A stretch of DNA of 64,000 bases from Planctomycetota bacterium (GCA_020638835.1 JACKHV010000002.1:310001-374000); one strand, 5' to 3'; positions 26,114 through 36,262 are shown, numbered from the stretch's first letter. The notes: generated by a model from the sequence alone, not told the origin. A program made the numbers and translations.

Positions 26114-29100
26114 CCTCGACTCCCCCCGCGCACGGCGGACTTCCTGCGTGTCTTCGACTTCTTCGAGGTCCCGCCCGTGGAGCGCGAAGTCGACTTCGGC
26201 TTCAGCTCGCGCGAGCGGAACAAGTACGGTCCGGTGATTGACTCCGGGTTGGCGTGCAGTTCGCGAGGCGTTCCCTGCGAGATCACGCGCCCGCCGCCGT
26301 CTCCGCCGCACGGACCGATCTCGACCAGGCGGTCGCAGATCTCGAGCACGTCGGTGTCGTGTTCGATCACGACGACGGCGTTGCCGCGCTGCACGAGTCG
26401 ATCCAGTACGCGCACGAGGTGCACGACGTCGGAGGTCGCGAGGCCGGTCGTCGGTTCGTCGAGTACGATCACGCTGCGCACGCCGTCGCGGGCGCGCATC
26501 AGTTCGCTGGCGAGCTTCAGGCGCTGGGCCTCGCCGCCGGAGAGCGTCGTCGAGCTCTGGCCGAGTCCCAGGTAGCCGAGTCCGACCTCGTGGAGCGTGC
26601 GCAGGATCTTCGCGGCCGCGGGCTGGTGCGCGAGGAAGTCGAGCGCTTCGTCGACGCTCATCGCGAGTACGTCGGCGATGTTCTTGCCGCGGAAGCGCAC
26701 CTCGAGGATCTCGGGGCGGTAGCGCGCGCCGTCGCACTCCTCGCAGGACAGCCACAGGTCGGGCAGGAACTGCATCTCGACCTTCGTCGCGCCGCGGCCG
26801 TCGCACGCGAGGCAGCGACCGCGCGTCGAGTTGTACGAGAAGTGCGCGGGACCGAAGCCGCGCAGCTTCGCCTCGGGCGTGCGCGAGTACAGTTCGCGCA
26901 AGGGTTCGAGCAAGCCCGAGTACGTCGCCGGCGTGCTGGCGGGCGTGCGCCCCACCGGGCTGGCGTCGACGAGCACGACGCGTGCCGCCGCCGCGCCGCG
27001 GATCGACTTCCAGCGTCCGCCCGGTCTTTCGCCGCGCATCGCGGGCACGAGCGCCTCGAGCACCAGGCTCGACTTGCCCGAGCCGGACGGACCGCAGACG
27101 CCGAGCAGCTCGCCGTAGAGCACCTCGAGGTCGACGCCCTTCAGGTTGTGCACCTTCGCGCCGGTCAACTGGATGGGCCGCGCCGCGGGCAGCGATTCGA
27201 CGTGCGCGTCGGACTCCTCCACGTCGCGCTCGACGCGCAGCTCGCCGCGCAGCGCCTGAGCGGTCAGCGATTTACCGTCCTTCATCACGTCGGCGGGAGT
27301 GCCGCTGGCGACGAGCGTGCCGCCCATTCGACCCGCGCCGGGTCCGATGTCCACGATCCAGTCGGCGGCCATCATCATGTGCGGGTCGTGTTCGACGACG
27401 AGCACCGTGTTGCCCTGGTCGCGCATGCCGAGCAGCGCGCCGGACAGCCGTTCGATGTCCTGCGGGTGCAGGCCGACGGTCGGTTCGTCGAGCACGTAGC
27501 AGACGCCGACGAGCTGCGAACCGAGGCTGGCGGAGAGGCGCACGCGACGCGCTTCGCCGCCCGACAGAGTCGCCGTGCGGCGGTCGAGCGTCAGATAGCC
27601 CAGGCCGACCTGGTCGAGCAGCGACAGGCGCGAGCGGAGTTCTTGTGCGACGGGTCCGACCGCTTCGGCGTTCGCCTTGGTGAGCTTCAGCGAGTCGGCC
27701 CACTCCAGCGCTTCGGAGACCGACAGCTTCAGCATCTGCGGCAGGCGCTTGCGGCCGAGCGTGACGGCGCGCCACGCGGGTTGCAGCCGCTCGCCCTCGC
27801 AGGCGCGGCAGGTCGTGCGCGACATCACTTCCTCGAGGATGGCGCGCCACTCGGGGTCCTCGGCCTTGCCGTGCCAGGCGTCGACGTGGCCGCAGATTCC
27901 CGGCCAGTCCGACGAGAACGACGACTCCATCTCGAGGTTCTCGGAGTGGCGCTCCTGCGTCACGGAGTAGTTCTTGCGCGTCCCGACGCCGTTCGCGAGC
28001 AGCGCGCGCTGCGCTTCGGTGAGCTGCTCGTAGGGTTTCTCGAGGTCGATGCGGTGGCTCTTCGCGACGGCGCGCAGCAGGAGCTCGTAGTACCCCTTGC
28101 CCTTCACCAGGTAGCGGCCGAGCTTGCCGGGGATCGCGCCTTCGGTCAGCGGCTGATCCATGTCGGTGATCAGCAGCGCTTCTTCGCACTGCAGCTGTTC
28201 ACCCAGGCCGTCGCACTGTTCGCAGGCGCCGACGTGCGTGTTGAACGAGAAGTGGCGCGGCTCGGGTTCCTGCGGCAGGTGGAAGCCGCACTGCGGGCAG
28301 ACGCCGCGCGTCGCGTACTCGCGCTGCAGGCCGTCCTTGGCGCGCACGCGGATGCGGCCGCCGGTCAGCGCCTCGGCGTGCTCGATCGCTTCCGCGACGC
28401 GGCCCTTCGACTCGGCGTCGAAGCGCACGCGGTCCATCACGAGGTCGAGCGCATGTCCGGGCTCGAGCTGCGGCAGGTCCTGGTCGAGGCGGAACTCGAC
28501 GCCGTCGACCATGCCGCGCACGAAGCCCGCCGAGCGCCACGACTCGGCGCGCGCGGCGAGCTCGGCGGTCGGGTCGAGCGGTTCTTCGAGGCCGGGGCCG
28601 AAGATCGGCGCGAGGATCCAGCCCAGCTGTCCGTCGAAGTCCTTCACCACCCGGCGCGCGACCGAGCCGGCGTCGCCGTGCGTGAGCGGATCGCCGTGTT
28701 CGGGGCAGCGCGGCGTGCCGGCGCGGGCCCACAGCACGCGCAGCAGGTCGTGGATCTCGGTCGTGGTCGCGACCGTCGAGCGCGGACCGCCGCGTGCCGT
28801 GCGCGCTTCGACGGCGACCGAGGGGCCCAGGCCGTCGATGCGTTCGACGGGCGGCTTGTCCTTCGTGCCGAGGAACTGCCGCGCGTAGGTCGAGAGCGAC
28901 TCGACGAAGCGCCGACGGCCTTCGGTGTGGATCGTGTCGAGCGCGAGCGAGCTCTTGCCGGAGCCGGACGGGCCGGTGACGACCGTGAACTTGTCGCGCG
29001 GGATGTCGACCGAGAGGCCGCGCAGGTTGTGCGTGCGCGCTTCGACGACGCTGATCGTGGTCGAGGGGTGCGCTTCGGTGATCTCGGCCATCCGCACGCC

Positions 29101-31944
29101 GTCCTCGGCGCTGCGCGCACCGCTGCGCGCGCGGAGGGCGCGTCCGGTGTGGGAGGCGGCACATGCCATGACTTCCTCGGGCGTGCCCTGCACGATCAGC
29201 TCGCCGCCCGCTTCGCCGCCCTCGGGCCCGAGGTCGATGACGTGGTCGGCGGCACCGATCAGCTCGAGGTCGTGTTCGATGACGACGACGGTGTGGCCGC
29301 GCTCGACGAGTTCCTGCAGCGCGTGGACGAGGCGTTCGACGTCGGCCATGTGCAGGCCCGTCGTCGGTTCGTCGAGCAGGTAGAGCGTGTGCTTCAGCGC
29401 GCGCTTCGACAGTTCCTTGGCGAGCTTGATGCGCTGCGCCTCGCCGCCCGACAGCGTCGTCGACGGTTGACCGAGCGTCAGGTAGCCGAGCCCGATCTCG
29501 ACGAGCAGCTCGAGCTGGCGCGCGATCTTCGGGTGGTCCTGGAACAGCTCGAGCGCGTCCTCGATGGTCAGCGCGAGCACGTCGGCGATCGAGTGACCGC
29601 GGTAGCGCACCTCGAGCGTCTCTTCCTGGAAGCGGTGTCCCCCGCACTCCTCGCAGGGAACCGTGACCGGCGCGAGGAACTGGAGCTCGACGAAGTTCGC
29701 GCCCGCGCCTTGGCAGGCCTCGCAGCGGCCGCCGGCGACGTTGAACGAGAAGCGGCCTTTCTCGTAGCCGCGCATGCGCGACTCGGGCAGGCCCGCGAAG
29801 ACGTCGCGAACGTGCGTGAACACGCCTGTGTAGGTGGCGGGGTTCGAGCGCGGCGTGCGCCCGATCGGCGCGGCGTCGATCGCGACGAGCTCGTCGATCA
29901 ACTTCAGTCCGTCGACGCCTTCGTGCTTCGCCGGCTGCGGTGCTTCGCGGCCGAGGTGGCGTTCCACGGCGCGGCGCAGCACGCGTTCCACCAGCGTCGA
30001 CTTGCCGGACCCGCTGACGCCGGTAACGGCGGTCAGCGTCCCGAGCGGGAAGGACACGTCGAAGCCCTTCAGGTTGAACGCCTTCAGTCCGCGCAGAGTC
30101 AGCGCTTCGCCGCTGCCCTTGCGTCGCTCCTCGGGCGCGGGCATCTCGATCTCGCCGCGCAGCATGCGGCCGGTCGGCGTGTCGAGCTTGGCGATCTCCG
30201 CGGGCGAGCCGGCGCCTGTGATCGTGCCGCCGCGCGAACCCGCGCCCGGTCCGACGTCGATCAGGTAGTCGGCAGCGCGTAGCGTGGCTTCGTCGTGTTC
30301 GACGACGATCACGGTGTTCCCCGCGTCGCGCAGGCGGCGGAGAGCGCCGAGCAAGCGGCCCTGGTCGCGCCAGTGCAAGCCGATCGACGGTTCGTCGAGA
30401 ACGTACAGCACGCCCTGCAGGCCCGCGCCGAGTTGCGCCGCGAGGCGGATACGCTGCGCTTCGCCGCCGGACAGCGAGTCCGCGGGGCGGTCGAGGCTGA
30501 GGTAGCCGAGGCCGAGCGCGATCAGGAAGTCGACGCGGCGGCGGATCTCGGACAGCAGGTCGCGTGCGATGCGCGCTTCGCGGTCGGTGAGTTCCAGGCG
30601 ACCGAGCGACTCCGGCAGCTGCGAGATGGCGCAGTGCGTGAAGTCGGTCAGCGGACGACCGCCGAGCAGCACTGCGCCGGCGGCGGGCTTGAGCCGCGAA
30701 CCGTTGCAAGCGGGGCAGACCACCTCGGACAGGTAGCGGCGCGCGAGCTTCTTGTGCGCGCCCTTGTTCTGCGCCTCGAGCAGAGACGGGATGATGCCCT
30801 TGTATCGCCGCATCCAGCGCGCCGAGCCCTTGTAGCGCGCGCCGTTCCACGACGCCTCGTCCTCGAAGCGGTCTTCGCCGGCGCCGCGCAGGACGATCGA
30901 GCGCGCGTGTTCGGAGAGCTGTTTCCAGGGCGTGTCGAGGTCGAAGCCGTGTGCTTCACCGACGCGCTCCAGGAACGCCCAGTCGACTCGCGGGAACAGC
31001 AGCGCGCCGCCCGCCGCGCGCGTGACGGCCAGCGCTCCGTCGCGGATCGAGAGCGCCGCGTCCTGCACGATCGAGTCCTCGGCGGGCTCGCGCACGATGC
31101 CGAGGCCTTCGCAACCCGGGCAGGCGCCGTGCGGCGAGTTGAACGAGAAGAGGCGCGGTTCCAGCAGCGGCAGCTCGCCGCCGCAGCCCGGACACGAGCG
31201 CAGCGTCGAGTGGTGCTCGTCACCCTCTTCCCCCATCACGATCAGGTCGCCGTCGCCCACCTCGAGCGCGGACTCGACCGCCTCGCGCAGTCGCGCGGGA
31301 TCCTCGACGTTCGGCTTGAGCCGGTCGATCACCGCCTCGATATCGTGCCGCGCGTAGCGCTGCAGCTCGCCGACGTCCTCGATGCGCAGCACCTCGCCGT
31401 CGACGCGCGCGCGGATGAAGCCCTTCTTCAAGAGGTCCTCGAGGACGGACTTGTGGTAGCCCTTGCGGCCGCGGACGACCGGCGCGAGCAGCTGGATCTT
31501 GCGTCCGTCGTGCGCGCGCAGGATCTGTTGGACGATCGCCTCGGGCGTCTGGGAACGGACCGGCTGACCGCAGTCGGGGCAGTGCGCCATACCGGCGCGG
31601 GCGTAGAGCACGCGCAGGTGGTCGACGATCTCGGTCAGCGTTCCGACCGTCGAGCGCGACCCGCGTCCGATCGACTTCTGGTCGACGGCGATGGCCGGCG
31701 AGAGGCCCTCGATGCTCTCGACGTCGGGCTTCTCCATGCGGCCGAGGAACTGGCGCGCGTAGGCCGAGAGGGTCTCGAGGAAGCGCCGCTGCCCCTCGCG
31801 GTAGAGCGTGTCGAAGGCCAGCGAGCTCTTGCCCGAACCGGAGACCCCGGTCACCCCCACCAGCCGATGGCGGGGGATCTCGAGGTCGACGCCGCGCAGG
31901 TTGTTCTGGCGCGCGTGGCGGATCTGGATGCTGCCGGAGGACAT
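26110..31944 (-). CDS. uvrA: Tandem-fused excinuclease ABC subunit A (two UvrA units in one chain)
   Basis: UvrA recognises bulky DNA lesions and loads UvrB; normally about 940 residues act as a dimer. Here one 1944-residue chain has two full units: residues 1-951 and about 952-1944 (boundary at the in-frame ATG at 29091). Four P-loops are visible (GVSGSGKSS, GVSGSGKST, GPSGSGKSS, GPSGSGKSS) and four signatures (LSGGEAQRIR, LSGGEAQRIK, LSGGEARRVR, LSGGEAQRLK). Both halves keep the insertion-domain CxxC zinc pairs and the CEACxG/CLACDG zinc site. In half two the first CPDC becomes CPEH. The C-terminal tail is Lys/Ser-rich. The ATG at 31944 lacks a clear Shine-Dalgarno; the 210 bp upstream hold no gene. 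Confidence 0.95.
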   Translation of the reverse strand: MSSGSIQIRHARQNNLRGVDLEIPRHRLVGVTGVSGSGKSSLAFDTLYREGQRRFLETLSAYARQFLGRMEKPDVESIEGLSPAIAVDQKSIGRGSRSTVGTLTEIVDHLRVLYARAGMAHCPDCGQPVRSQTPEAIVQQILRAHDGRKIQLLAPVVRGRKGYHKSVLEDLLKKGFIRARVDGEVLRIEDVGELQRYARHDIEAVIDRLKPNVEDPARLREAVESALEVGDGDLIVMGEEGDEHHSTLRSCPGCGGELPLLEPRLFSFNSPHGACPGCEGLGIVREPAEDSIVQDAALSIRDGALAVTRAAGGALLFPRVDWAFLERVGEAHGFDLDTPWKQLSEHARSIVLRGAGEDRFEDEASWNGARYKGSARWMRRYKGIIPSLLEAQNKGAHKKLARRYLSEVVCPACNGSRLKPAAGAVLLGGRPLTDFTHCAISQLPESLGRLELTDREARIARDLLSEIRRRVDFLIALGLGYLSLDRPADSLSGGEAQRIRLAAQLGAGLQGVLYVLDEPSIGLHWRDQGRLLGALRRLRDAGNTVIVVEHDEATLRAADYLIDVGPGAGSRGGTITGAGSPAEIAKLDTPTGRMLRGEIEMPAPEERRKGSGEALTLRGLKAFNLKGFDVSFPLGTLTAVTGVSGSGKSTLVERVLRRAVERHLGREAPQPAKHEGVDGLKLIDELVAIDAAPIGRTPRSNPATYTGVFTHVRDVFAGLPESRMRGYEKGRFSFNVAGGRCEACQGAGANFVELQFLAPVTVPCEECGGHRFQEETLEVRYRGHSIADVLALTIEDALELFQDHPKIARQLELLVEIGLGYLTLGQPSTTLSGGEAQRIKLAKELSKRALKHTLYLLDEPTTGLHMADVERLVHALQELVERGHTVVVIEHDLELIGAADHVIDLGPEGGEAGGELIVQGTPEEVMACAASHTGRALRARSGARSAEDGVRMAEITEAHPSTTISVVEARTHNLRGLSVDIPRDKFTVVTGPSGSGKSSLALDTIHTEGRRRFVESLSTYARQFLGTKDKPPVERIDGLGPSVAVEARTARGGPRSTVATTTEIHDLLRVLWARAGTPRCPEHGDPLTHGDAGSVARRVVKDFDGQLGWILAPIFGPGLEEPLDPTAELAARAESWRSAGFVRGMVDGVEFRLDQDLPQLEPGHALDLVMDRVRFDAESKGRVAEAIEHAEALTGGRIRVRAKDGLQREYATRGVCPQCGFHLPQEPEPRHFSFNTHVGACEQCDGLGEQLQCEEALLITDMDQPLTEGAIPGKLGRYLVKGKGYYELLLRAVAKSHRIDLEKPYEQLTEAQRALLANGVGTRKNYSVTQERHSENLEMESSFSSDWPGICGHVDAWHGKAEDPEWRAILEEVMSRTTCRACEGERLQPAWRAVTLGRKRLPQMLKLSVSEALEWADSLKLTKANAEAVGPVAQELRSRLSLLDQVGLGYLTLDRRTATLSGGEARRVRLSASLGSQLVGVCYVLDEPTVGLHPQDIERLSGALLGMRDQGNTVLVVEHDPHMMMAADWIVDIGPGAGRMGGTLVASGTPADVMKDGKSLTAQALRGELRVERDVEESDAHVESLPAARPIQLTGAKVHNLKGVDLEVLYGELLGVCGPSGSGKSSLVLEALVPAMRGERPGGRWKSIRGAAAARVVLVDASPVGRTPASTPATYSGLLEPLRELYSRTPEAKLRGFGPAHFSYNSTRGRCLACDGRGATKVEMQFLPDLWLSCEECDGARYRPEILEVRFRGKNIADVLAMSVDEALDFLAHQPAAAKILRTLHEVGLGYLGLGQSSTTLSGGEAQRLKLASELMRARDGVRSVIVLDEPTTGLATSDVVHLVRVLDRLVQRGNAVVVIEHDTDVLEICDRLVEIGPCGGDGGGRVISQGTPRELHANPESITGPYLFRSRELKPKSTSRSTGGTSKKSKTRRKSAVRGGSRG

Positions 31945-32154
31945 TCTGGGGGCGGTCCCGAGGGGTGCTCGAGGGGGTTCTCGAGGCCTCCGGACAGGAG
32001 GCAAGACCGACCATGTTACCAGCCCCCCGACAGGCCGGGAAGGCTGGCGCGGACCGGCTTTCCGGGCCGCTTCCCGCGGACGAGACGGAGGCTGCCGGGC
32101 CGCTGGCGCGCGGTGTTCCACGGGGCCGGCGGGCGCCGGGACGCCTCCTGCGGC

Positions 32155-32970
32155 TCAGCAGACGACCCGTTCCCGGATCGCCTCGTGCAGCGCCGGACCC
32201 GCCGCGACGATCGAGCCGCCGCGCAGCCAGTCGTCGTCGCCGCGCGCGTCGGTGACCACGCCCCCCGCCTCGCGGACGAGCAGGGCGCCCGCGGCCACGT
32301 CGTGCGGAGAGAGGTGCAGTTCCCAGAAGCCGTCCAGGCGGCCCGCCGCGACGTACGCGAGGTCCGTGGCCGCGGAGCCCATGCGGCGCATGCCGCGCAC
32401 GTCGTAGAAGAAGCGGTTGAAGTTCTCGAGGTTCGAGTGCTCGAGCTCGTTGCGCCGGTACGGGAAGCCGGTCGCGAGGACCGCCTCGCCGAGCGATCCC
32501 GCCGGGCTGACGCGGAGTTCGTCGCCGTTCAACTGCGCGCCGCCGCCGAGCGTGGCCGTGAACGTCTCGCCGAGCAGCGGCAGGTGCACGACCGCCAGCT
32601 GCGGGAGCCCGCCGAGGTACAGCCCCATCGACACCGCGAAGATCGGCAGGCGGTGGACGTAGTTCGTCGTCCCGTCGAGCGGGTCGAGGAACCAGCGCGG
32701 CACGCGCGGGTCGATCACGTCGCGCACCTCTTCTTCGGCCTCGATGTGGTGCTTCGGCCGCGCGGCGCGCAGGCGCGAGACCAGCAAGCGCTCGCTGGCG
32801 ACGTCGGCTTCGCTGACCAGGTCGCGCGCGGACGACTTGGCGCGCACGGCCTTCAAGCGACCGTAGTGCTCGAGCAGGATCTTCCCGGCGTCGTGCGCGG
32901 CGGAGGTCGCGAGCTCGAGCAGGGCGTCGAGCTCCGCGCGATCCATCGCGTCCGGCGCATGACCGTTCAT
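32155..32970 (-). CDS. Inositol monophosphatase family protein
   Basis: The product has 271 residues, typical of the Mg-dependent phosphatase family (IMPase, SuhB, FBPase, histidinol phosphatase members). Metal-site motifs are SEADVASE, EAEEEV (Glu 79-80), DPLDGTTNYVH (96-106) and HDVAAGALLVREAGG near the C-terminus. The substrate cannot be told from motifs; inositol phosphate, NADP or histidinol phosphate are all possible. It is the last gene of the aroA-led operon and its start overlaps dacB by 4 bp. Confidence 0.92.
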   Translation of the reverse strand: MNGHAPDAMDRAELDALLELATSAAHDAGKILLEHYGRLKAVRAKSSARDLVSEADVASERLLVSRLRAARPKHHIEAEEEVRDVIDPRVPRWFLDPLDGTTNYVHRLPIFAVSMGLYLGGLPQLAVVHLPLLGETFTATLGGGAQLNGDELRVSPAGSLGEAVLATGFPYRRNELEHSNLENFNRFFYDVRGMRRMGSAATDLAYVAAGRLDGFWELHLSPHDVAAGALLVREAGGVVTDARGDDDWLRGGSIVAAGPALHEAIRERVVC

Positions 32971-34565
32971 CGCACGCCGTCCTGCCAGTCGACGATTTCG
33001 ACGCAGATCGAGTCCTGCAGCGGCTTGAAGACGGAGGTGTTGAGGCCGCCCGCCTGCGCGGGGTAGTCGACGAGGATCGAGAAGACGAGCAGGCGGCCGC
33101 CGGTCGTCTCGACGACGCCCGAAAGCGCGCTGGTCCCGCGGATCCAGCCGGTCTTGGCGCGCACGCGGTTCTCGGCCGAGGTGCCGCGCATGCGGTCGTC
33201 GAGGGTCCCCGTGCGCCCCGCGACGGCGAGCGAGGCGACGTAGGCCTGCGCGATCTGCGGCTCGAGCGTCAGGACCGCGTCGAGCAACGCCGTGAGCTGG
33301 CGCGCCGTGATGCGGTTGTCGCGCGAGAGTCCGGAGCCGTCGACCTGCACCCAGCCCTCGGTCTCGAGCCCGAGCCGTTCCAGCGCGGCCCCCACGGCGC
33401 GCGCGCCGCCCTCGCGGGTGCCTTCACCGGTGATCGCCTTGCCGAGCGCGAAGAAGACTTGGTCGGCGATCGCGTTGTCGGACTCGGTGTTGATCGGCGT
33501 GAGCAACGGCAGCAAGGGCGAACTCAACACGGCCACGGGTTCTCCCGCGGGTGCCCCACGCCGCCGGACGACCGCGCCGTCGACGCGCACGCCGCCGTCC
33601 TGCAAGGCGCCCAGTAGGCACGCGCCGAACAAGCCGACGGGATCGGGGTGACTGAAGCGGTAGTCGCGCGCGTCGAGGCCTTCGGGGATCGAACCGGTGA
33701 CGGTGACCGCCGCGGTCGTCGCGCCGACGCGCACGTCGAGACGGCTCTTCGGCCAACCGGTCATGACCCGCCCGCGCAGCGGCAAGTCGAGGTGTTGGGG
33801 GCGCACGCGGCGCAGCGCTTCGCGGCCGGAGCCGGTCGGCGTGACGAGCGCCGACACGCAGCCGCCGTTCGCGGTGAAGCCCGCCGCCAGCGCGCAGTAG
33901 TCCTCCCAGTACTGCGAGGCGTCGGGCCAGGAAGGACCGGGACCGGGTTCCAGGAAGGTCCCTTCGTCCAGCACGACGTCACCCGCCACGCGCGTGATGC
34001 CGTGCGCGACGAGCTCGCGCGCGACAGGCGCGAGCAAGTGCGACACGTCCCCGTGCTGCGTGTGGTCGTAGAGCGGGTCGCCGCCCGCGCGCACGATCAG
34101 GTCGCCGCGAAGCACGCCGTTCTCGACGGGGCCTCCCGCCTCGAAGCGCGTCTCGAAGTTCCAACTTCCGCCCAGCGTGACGAGCGCCGCGGCACTCGTC
34201 GCGAGCTTCATGTTCGACGCCGGGCGCACCGAGCGCGCGGAGCCGATCGAGACGAGCGCGCCGTCCGTGCCGAGTTCCTGCACGTGGACGGAGATGAAGG
34301 TGTTCTCGCGCGTGGCGACGCCGCGCGACTCGCGCTTGGCGGTCTCGATCGAGGAGTCGACCAGGGCGCGCAGCTTCGCCGTGAGCCGCGCGTCGGCGTC
34401 GCGGCGCGGACGCGGCGCCGACTCGGGCTTCGCCTGCGACGCGGGGACGACGGCTGCGACCGGGAGCTCGTCTGCCGCGACGGTCGTCGTCGCACCGGGA
34501 CCGTCGAGCAGGTTCCCGAGCAGGAAAGCGGCGAGCGCGAAAGCGGCGATCAACCCCGGTCTCAC
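32967..34565 (-). CDS. dacB: D-alanyl-D-alanine carboxypeptidase/endopeptidase (PBP4, peptidase S13)
   Basis: The product has 532 residues from a GTG overlapping the upstream stop (GTGA). A signal anchor (1 to about 22) is followed by the S13 fold with the active-site SNMK at 117-120, SDN at 362-364 and KTG at 471-473, in correct order and spacing for PBP4. It would trim or cleave D-Ala crosslinks of peptidoglycan in the periplasm. It supports the presence of a peptidoglycan wall. Its operon neighbours include galE and aroA, suggesting a housekeeping or envelope unit. Confidence 0.94.
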   Translation of the reverse strand: MRPGLIAAFALAAFLLGNLLDGPGATTTVAADELPVAAVVPASQAKPESAPRPRRDADARLTAKLRALVDSSIETAKRESRGVATRENTFISVHVQELGTDGALVSIGSARSVRPASNMKLATSAAALVTLGGSWNFETRFEAGGPVENGVLRGDLIVRAGGDPLYDHTQHGDVSHLLAPVARELVAHGITRVAGDVVLDEGTFLEPGPGPSWPDASQYWEDYCALAAGFTANGGCVSALVTPTGSGREALRRVRPQHLDLPLRGRVMTGWPKSRLDVRVGATTAAVTVTGSIPEGLDARDYRFSHPDPVGLFGACLLGALQDGGVRVDGAVVRRRGAPAGEPVAVLSSPLLPLLTPINTESDNAIADQVFFALGKAITGEGTREGGARAVGAALERLGLETEGWVQVDGSGLSRDNRITARQLTALLDAVLTLEPQIAQAYVASLAVAGRTGTLDDRMRGTSAENRVRAKTGWIRGTSALSGVVETTGGRLLVFSILVDYPAQAGGLNTSVFKPLQDSICVEIVDWQDGVR

Positions 34566-36256
34566 CTGGCCGGCGGCGGCGGGCGATCGTCGTCGTTGGC
34601 GAGCAACCATGCGGTGTTGTAGGCGAGGCGGGCGGTGTTGCGGATCTTCTTCGCGTCCACGAGCTCGGGGACGTCGCGCCACGTGTGATAGTCCTCGTTG
34701 CGGCTGATGGGAAGTCCCTCGAAGAAGAACAGCACGGGAAGGCCGACTTCGTGGAAGGAGTACTGGTCGGAACGCGCGAAGAGTTCTTCGCCCTGGCCGG
34801 TGACCAGCTTCGTGATGCCGGTCTTCGAGAGGCGCTTCGCGCGGTCGAGCACGTCCTCGAGCTTCGGGTTCTGTCGGAGGCCGAGCACCGCGACCTCCTT
34901 CGCGTCGCCGCGCCCGATCATGTCGAGGTTGACCATCGCGACGACGGCCTCCTTCGGAACGGGCAGGTTCTGGGCGACGGCCTTCGAGCCGTGCAAGCCG
35001 TCCTCCTCCGATCCGAAGAAGCAGACGATGACGCTGCGGCGCGGCGGCGTCACGCTGAAGGCCTCGGCGACCTGCAGCAGCGCGGAGACGCCCGACGCGT
35101 TGTCGTCCGCTCCAGCGCCCACGATGCCACCCGGGTTGACGCCGATGTGGTCGTAATGCGCGCCGACGAGGACGTACTCGTCCTTCAACGCGGCGTCCGA
35201 CCCGCGCAGCACGCCGACGACGTTGTCGCAACGCACGCCGCCGAGCTCGGACTTGGACCGCATACGGACGCGGGCGTCGGCGAACTTCCCATCCGGCTTG
35301 ATCTTCGCGGGCTTCGCGGACTTGTCGACGCGCTCCGCGAGCTTCTCGACGTCGACGCCGAACAGCTCGGAGGCGCAGGACATGCTGATCTCGAGCACCG
35401 GCGGGCGGCGCTGCGCGACCGGCGCGCGGCGGGCGTCGGTCTGGATCGGCTCGCGAACGCCCGCGAAGCTCGCGTGCGTGTGCCGGAAGTCGAGTTCGTC
35501 CTCGGCCTTCGGGTCGCTGCCCGCGGGGCGGCGCCTGACGACCAGCACGCCCTCGGGTCCGTCGCCGTGCTTCGAGAGCGTGCCCAGCTTATCCCAGACG
35601 TTCGACTCAGCCTCGAACTCCTCGTCGCCTCCGAACTTGCGCGAGTGGCGCGGCTCCCCTTCCAGGATCACGACGATGTGACCCTCGACGTCGACACCGC
35701 GCAGGTCGTCGTAGCGGTTCTTGTCCGAGTCGATGCCGAAGCCCGCGAAGACGATCGGCGCTTCCGCCTTGCCGTCGCAGTCGAGCAGCGGAACGAAGTC
35801 GCGGCCGAAGGTGAACGAGCGCGGCGCTTCTCCGGGCAGCTCGAGCACGAGTTCGCAGCCCGACTCGACCGGCTTCCACAGCTCACGCGTGTACGGCCGG
35901 TGGAAGAGCGGGAAGCCGTCGTCCGCGACCGCGGTCTGCCCCTCTTCGCCGTCCTTCGGCGCGGGCGCGGCGCCGCCTCCGTGACGACGCAGCATCTCTT
36001 CCGCGTCGGCGGCCGGTTCGTAGCCCAGCGACGCGAGCCGGCTCGCCAGCGCCTTGCCCGCGCGCCGGAAGCCCTCGCTCGGAGCGTCGCGGCCCTCCAT
36101 CTCGGGCGCGGCGAGCCACGACACGTCGTCCTCGATCTCGGCGTCGTCGATCACCGCGACCGCTTCCGCGTGCGTACCCGCCTCGGCGGCGCGCGGGGCG
36201 GGGACGACGGCGAGTGTGCCGAGGAGCGCGAGGGCGCTGAGCTGGAGTCGAAGCAT
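34562..36256 (-). CDS. Secreted M28-family zinc metallopeptidase
   Basis: The product has 564 residues with a signal peptide (LSALALLGTLAVVPAPRAAEA). A PA-type insert (about 130-340) interrupts the catalytic region. Zinc ligands and catalytic residues sit in GAHYDHIG (366-372), GADDNASG (382-389), GSEEDG (415-420), NLDMIGR (443-449) and YHTWRD near the C-terminus. This is the aminopeptidase/carboxypeptidase group that trims peptides outside the cytoplasm. A second member is encoded at 61287. It lies in the aroA operon, 6 bp after the metallo-beta-lactamase-fold gene and overlapping dacB. Confidence 0.93.
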   Translation of the reverse strand: MLRLQLSALALLGTLAVVPAPRAAEAGTHAEAVAVIDDAEIEDDVSWLAAPEMEGRDAPSEGFRRAGKALASRLASLGYEPAADAEEMLRRHGGGAAPAPKDGEEGQTAVADDGFPLFHRPYTRELWKPVESGCELVLELPGEAPRSFTFGRDFVPLLDCDGKAEAPIVFAGFGIDSDKNRYDDLRGVDVEGHIVVILEGEPRHSRKFGGDEEFEAESNVWDKLGTLSKHGDGPEGVLVVRRRPAGSDPKAEDELDFRHTHASFAGVREPIQTDARRAPVAQRRPPVLEISMSCASELFGVDVEKLAERVDKSAKPAKIKPDGKFADARVRMRSKSELGGVRCDNVVGVLRGSDAALKDEYVLVGAHYDHIGVNPGGIVGAGADDNASGVSALLQVAEAFSVTPPRRSVIVCFFGSEEDGLHGSKAVAQNLPVPKEAVVAMVNLDMIGRGDAKEVAVLGLRQNPKLEDVLDRAKRLSKTGITKLVTGQGEELFARSDQYSFHEVGLPVLFFFEGLPISRNEDYHTWRDVPELVDAKKIRNTARLAYNTAWLLANDDDRPPPPAR

Positions 36257-36262
36257 GTGCGG

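Noticed and set aside
26254..30282. A 1342-codon open frame on the plus strand antisense to uvrA
   Set aside because: It is a shadow of the high third-position GC of uvrA. The peptide is rich in Arg, Ala, His and Val with no domain, while the opposite strand has four ABC signatures.
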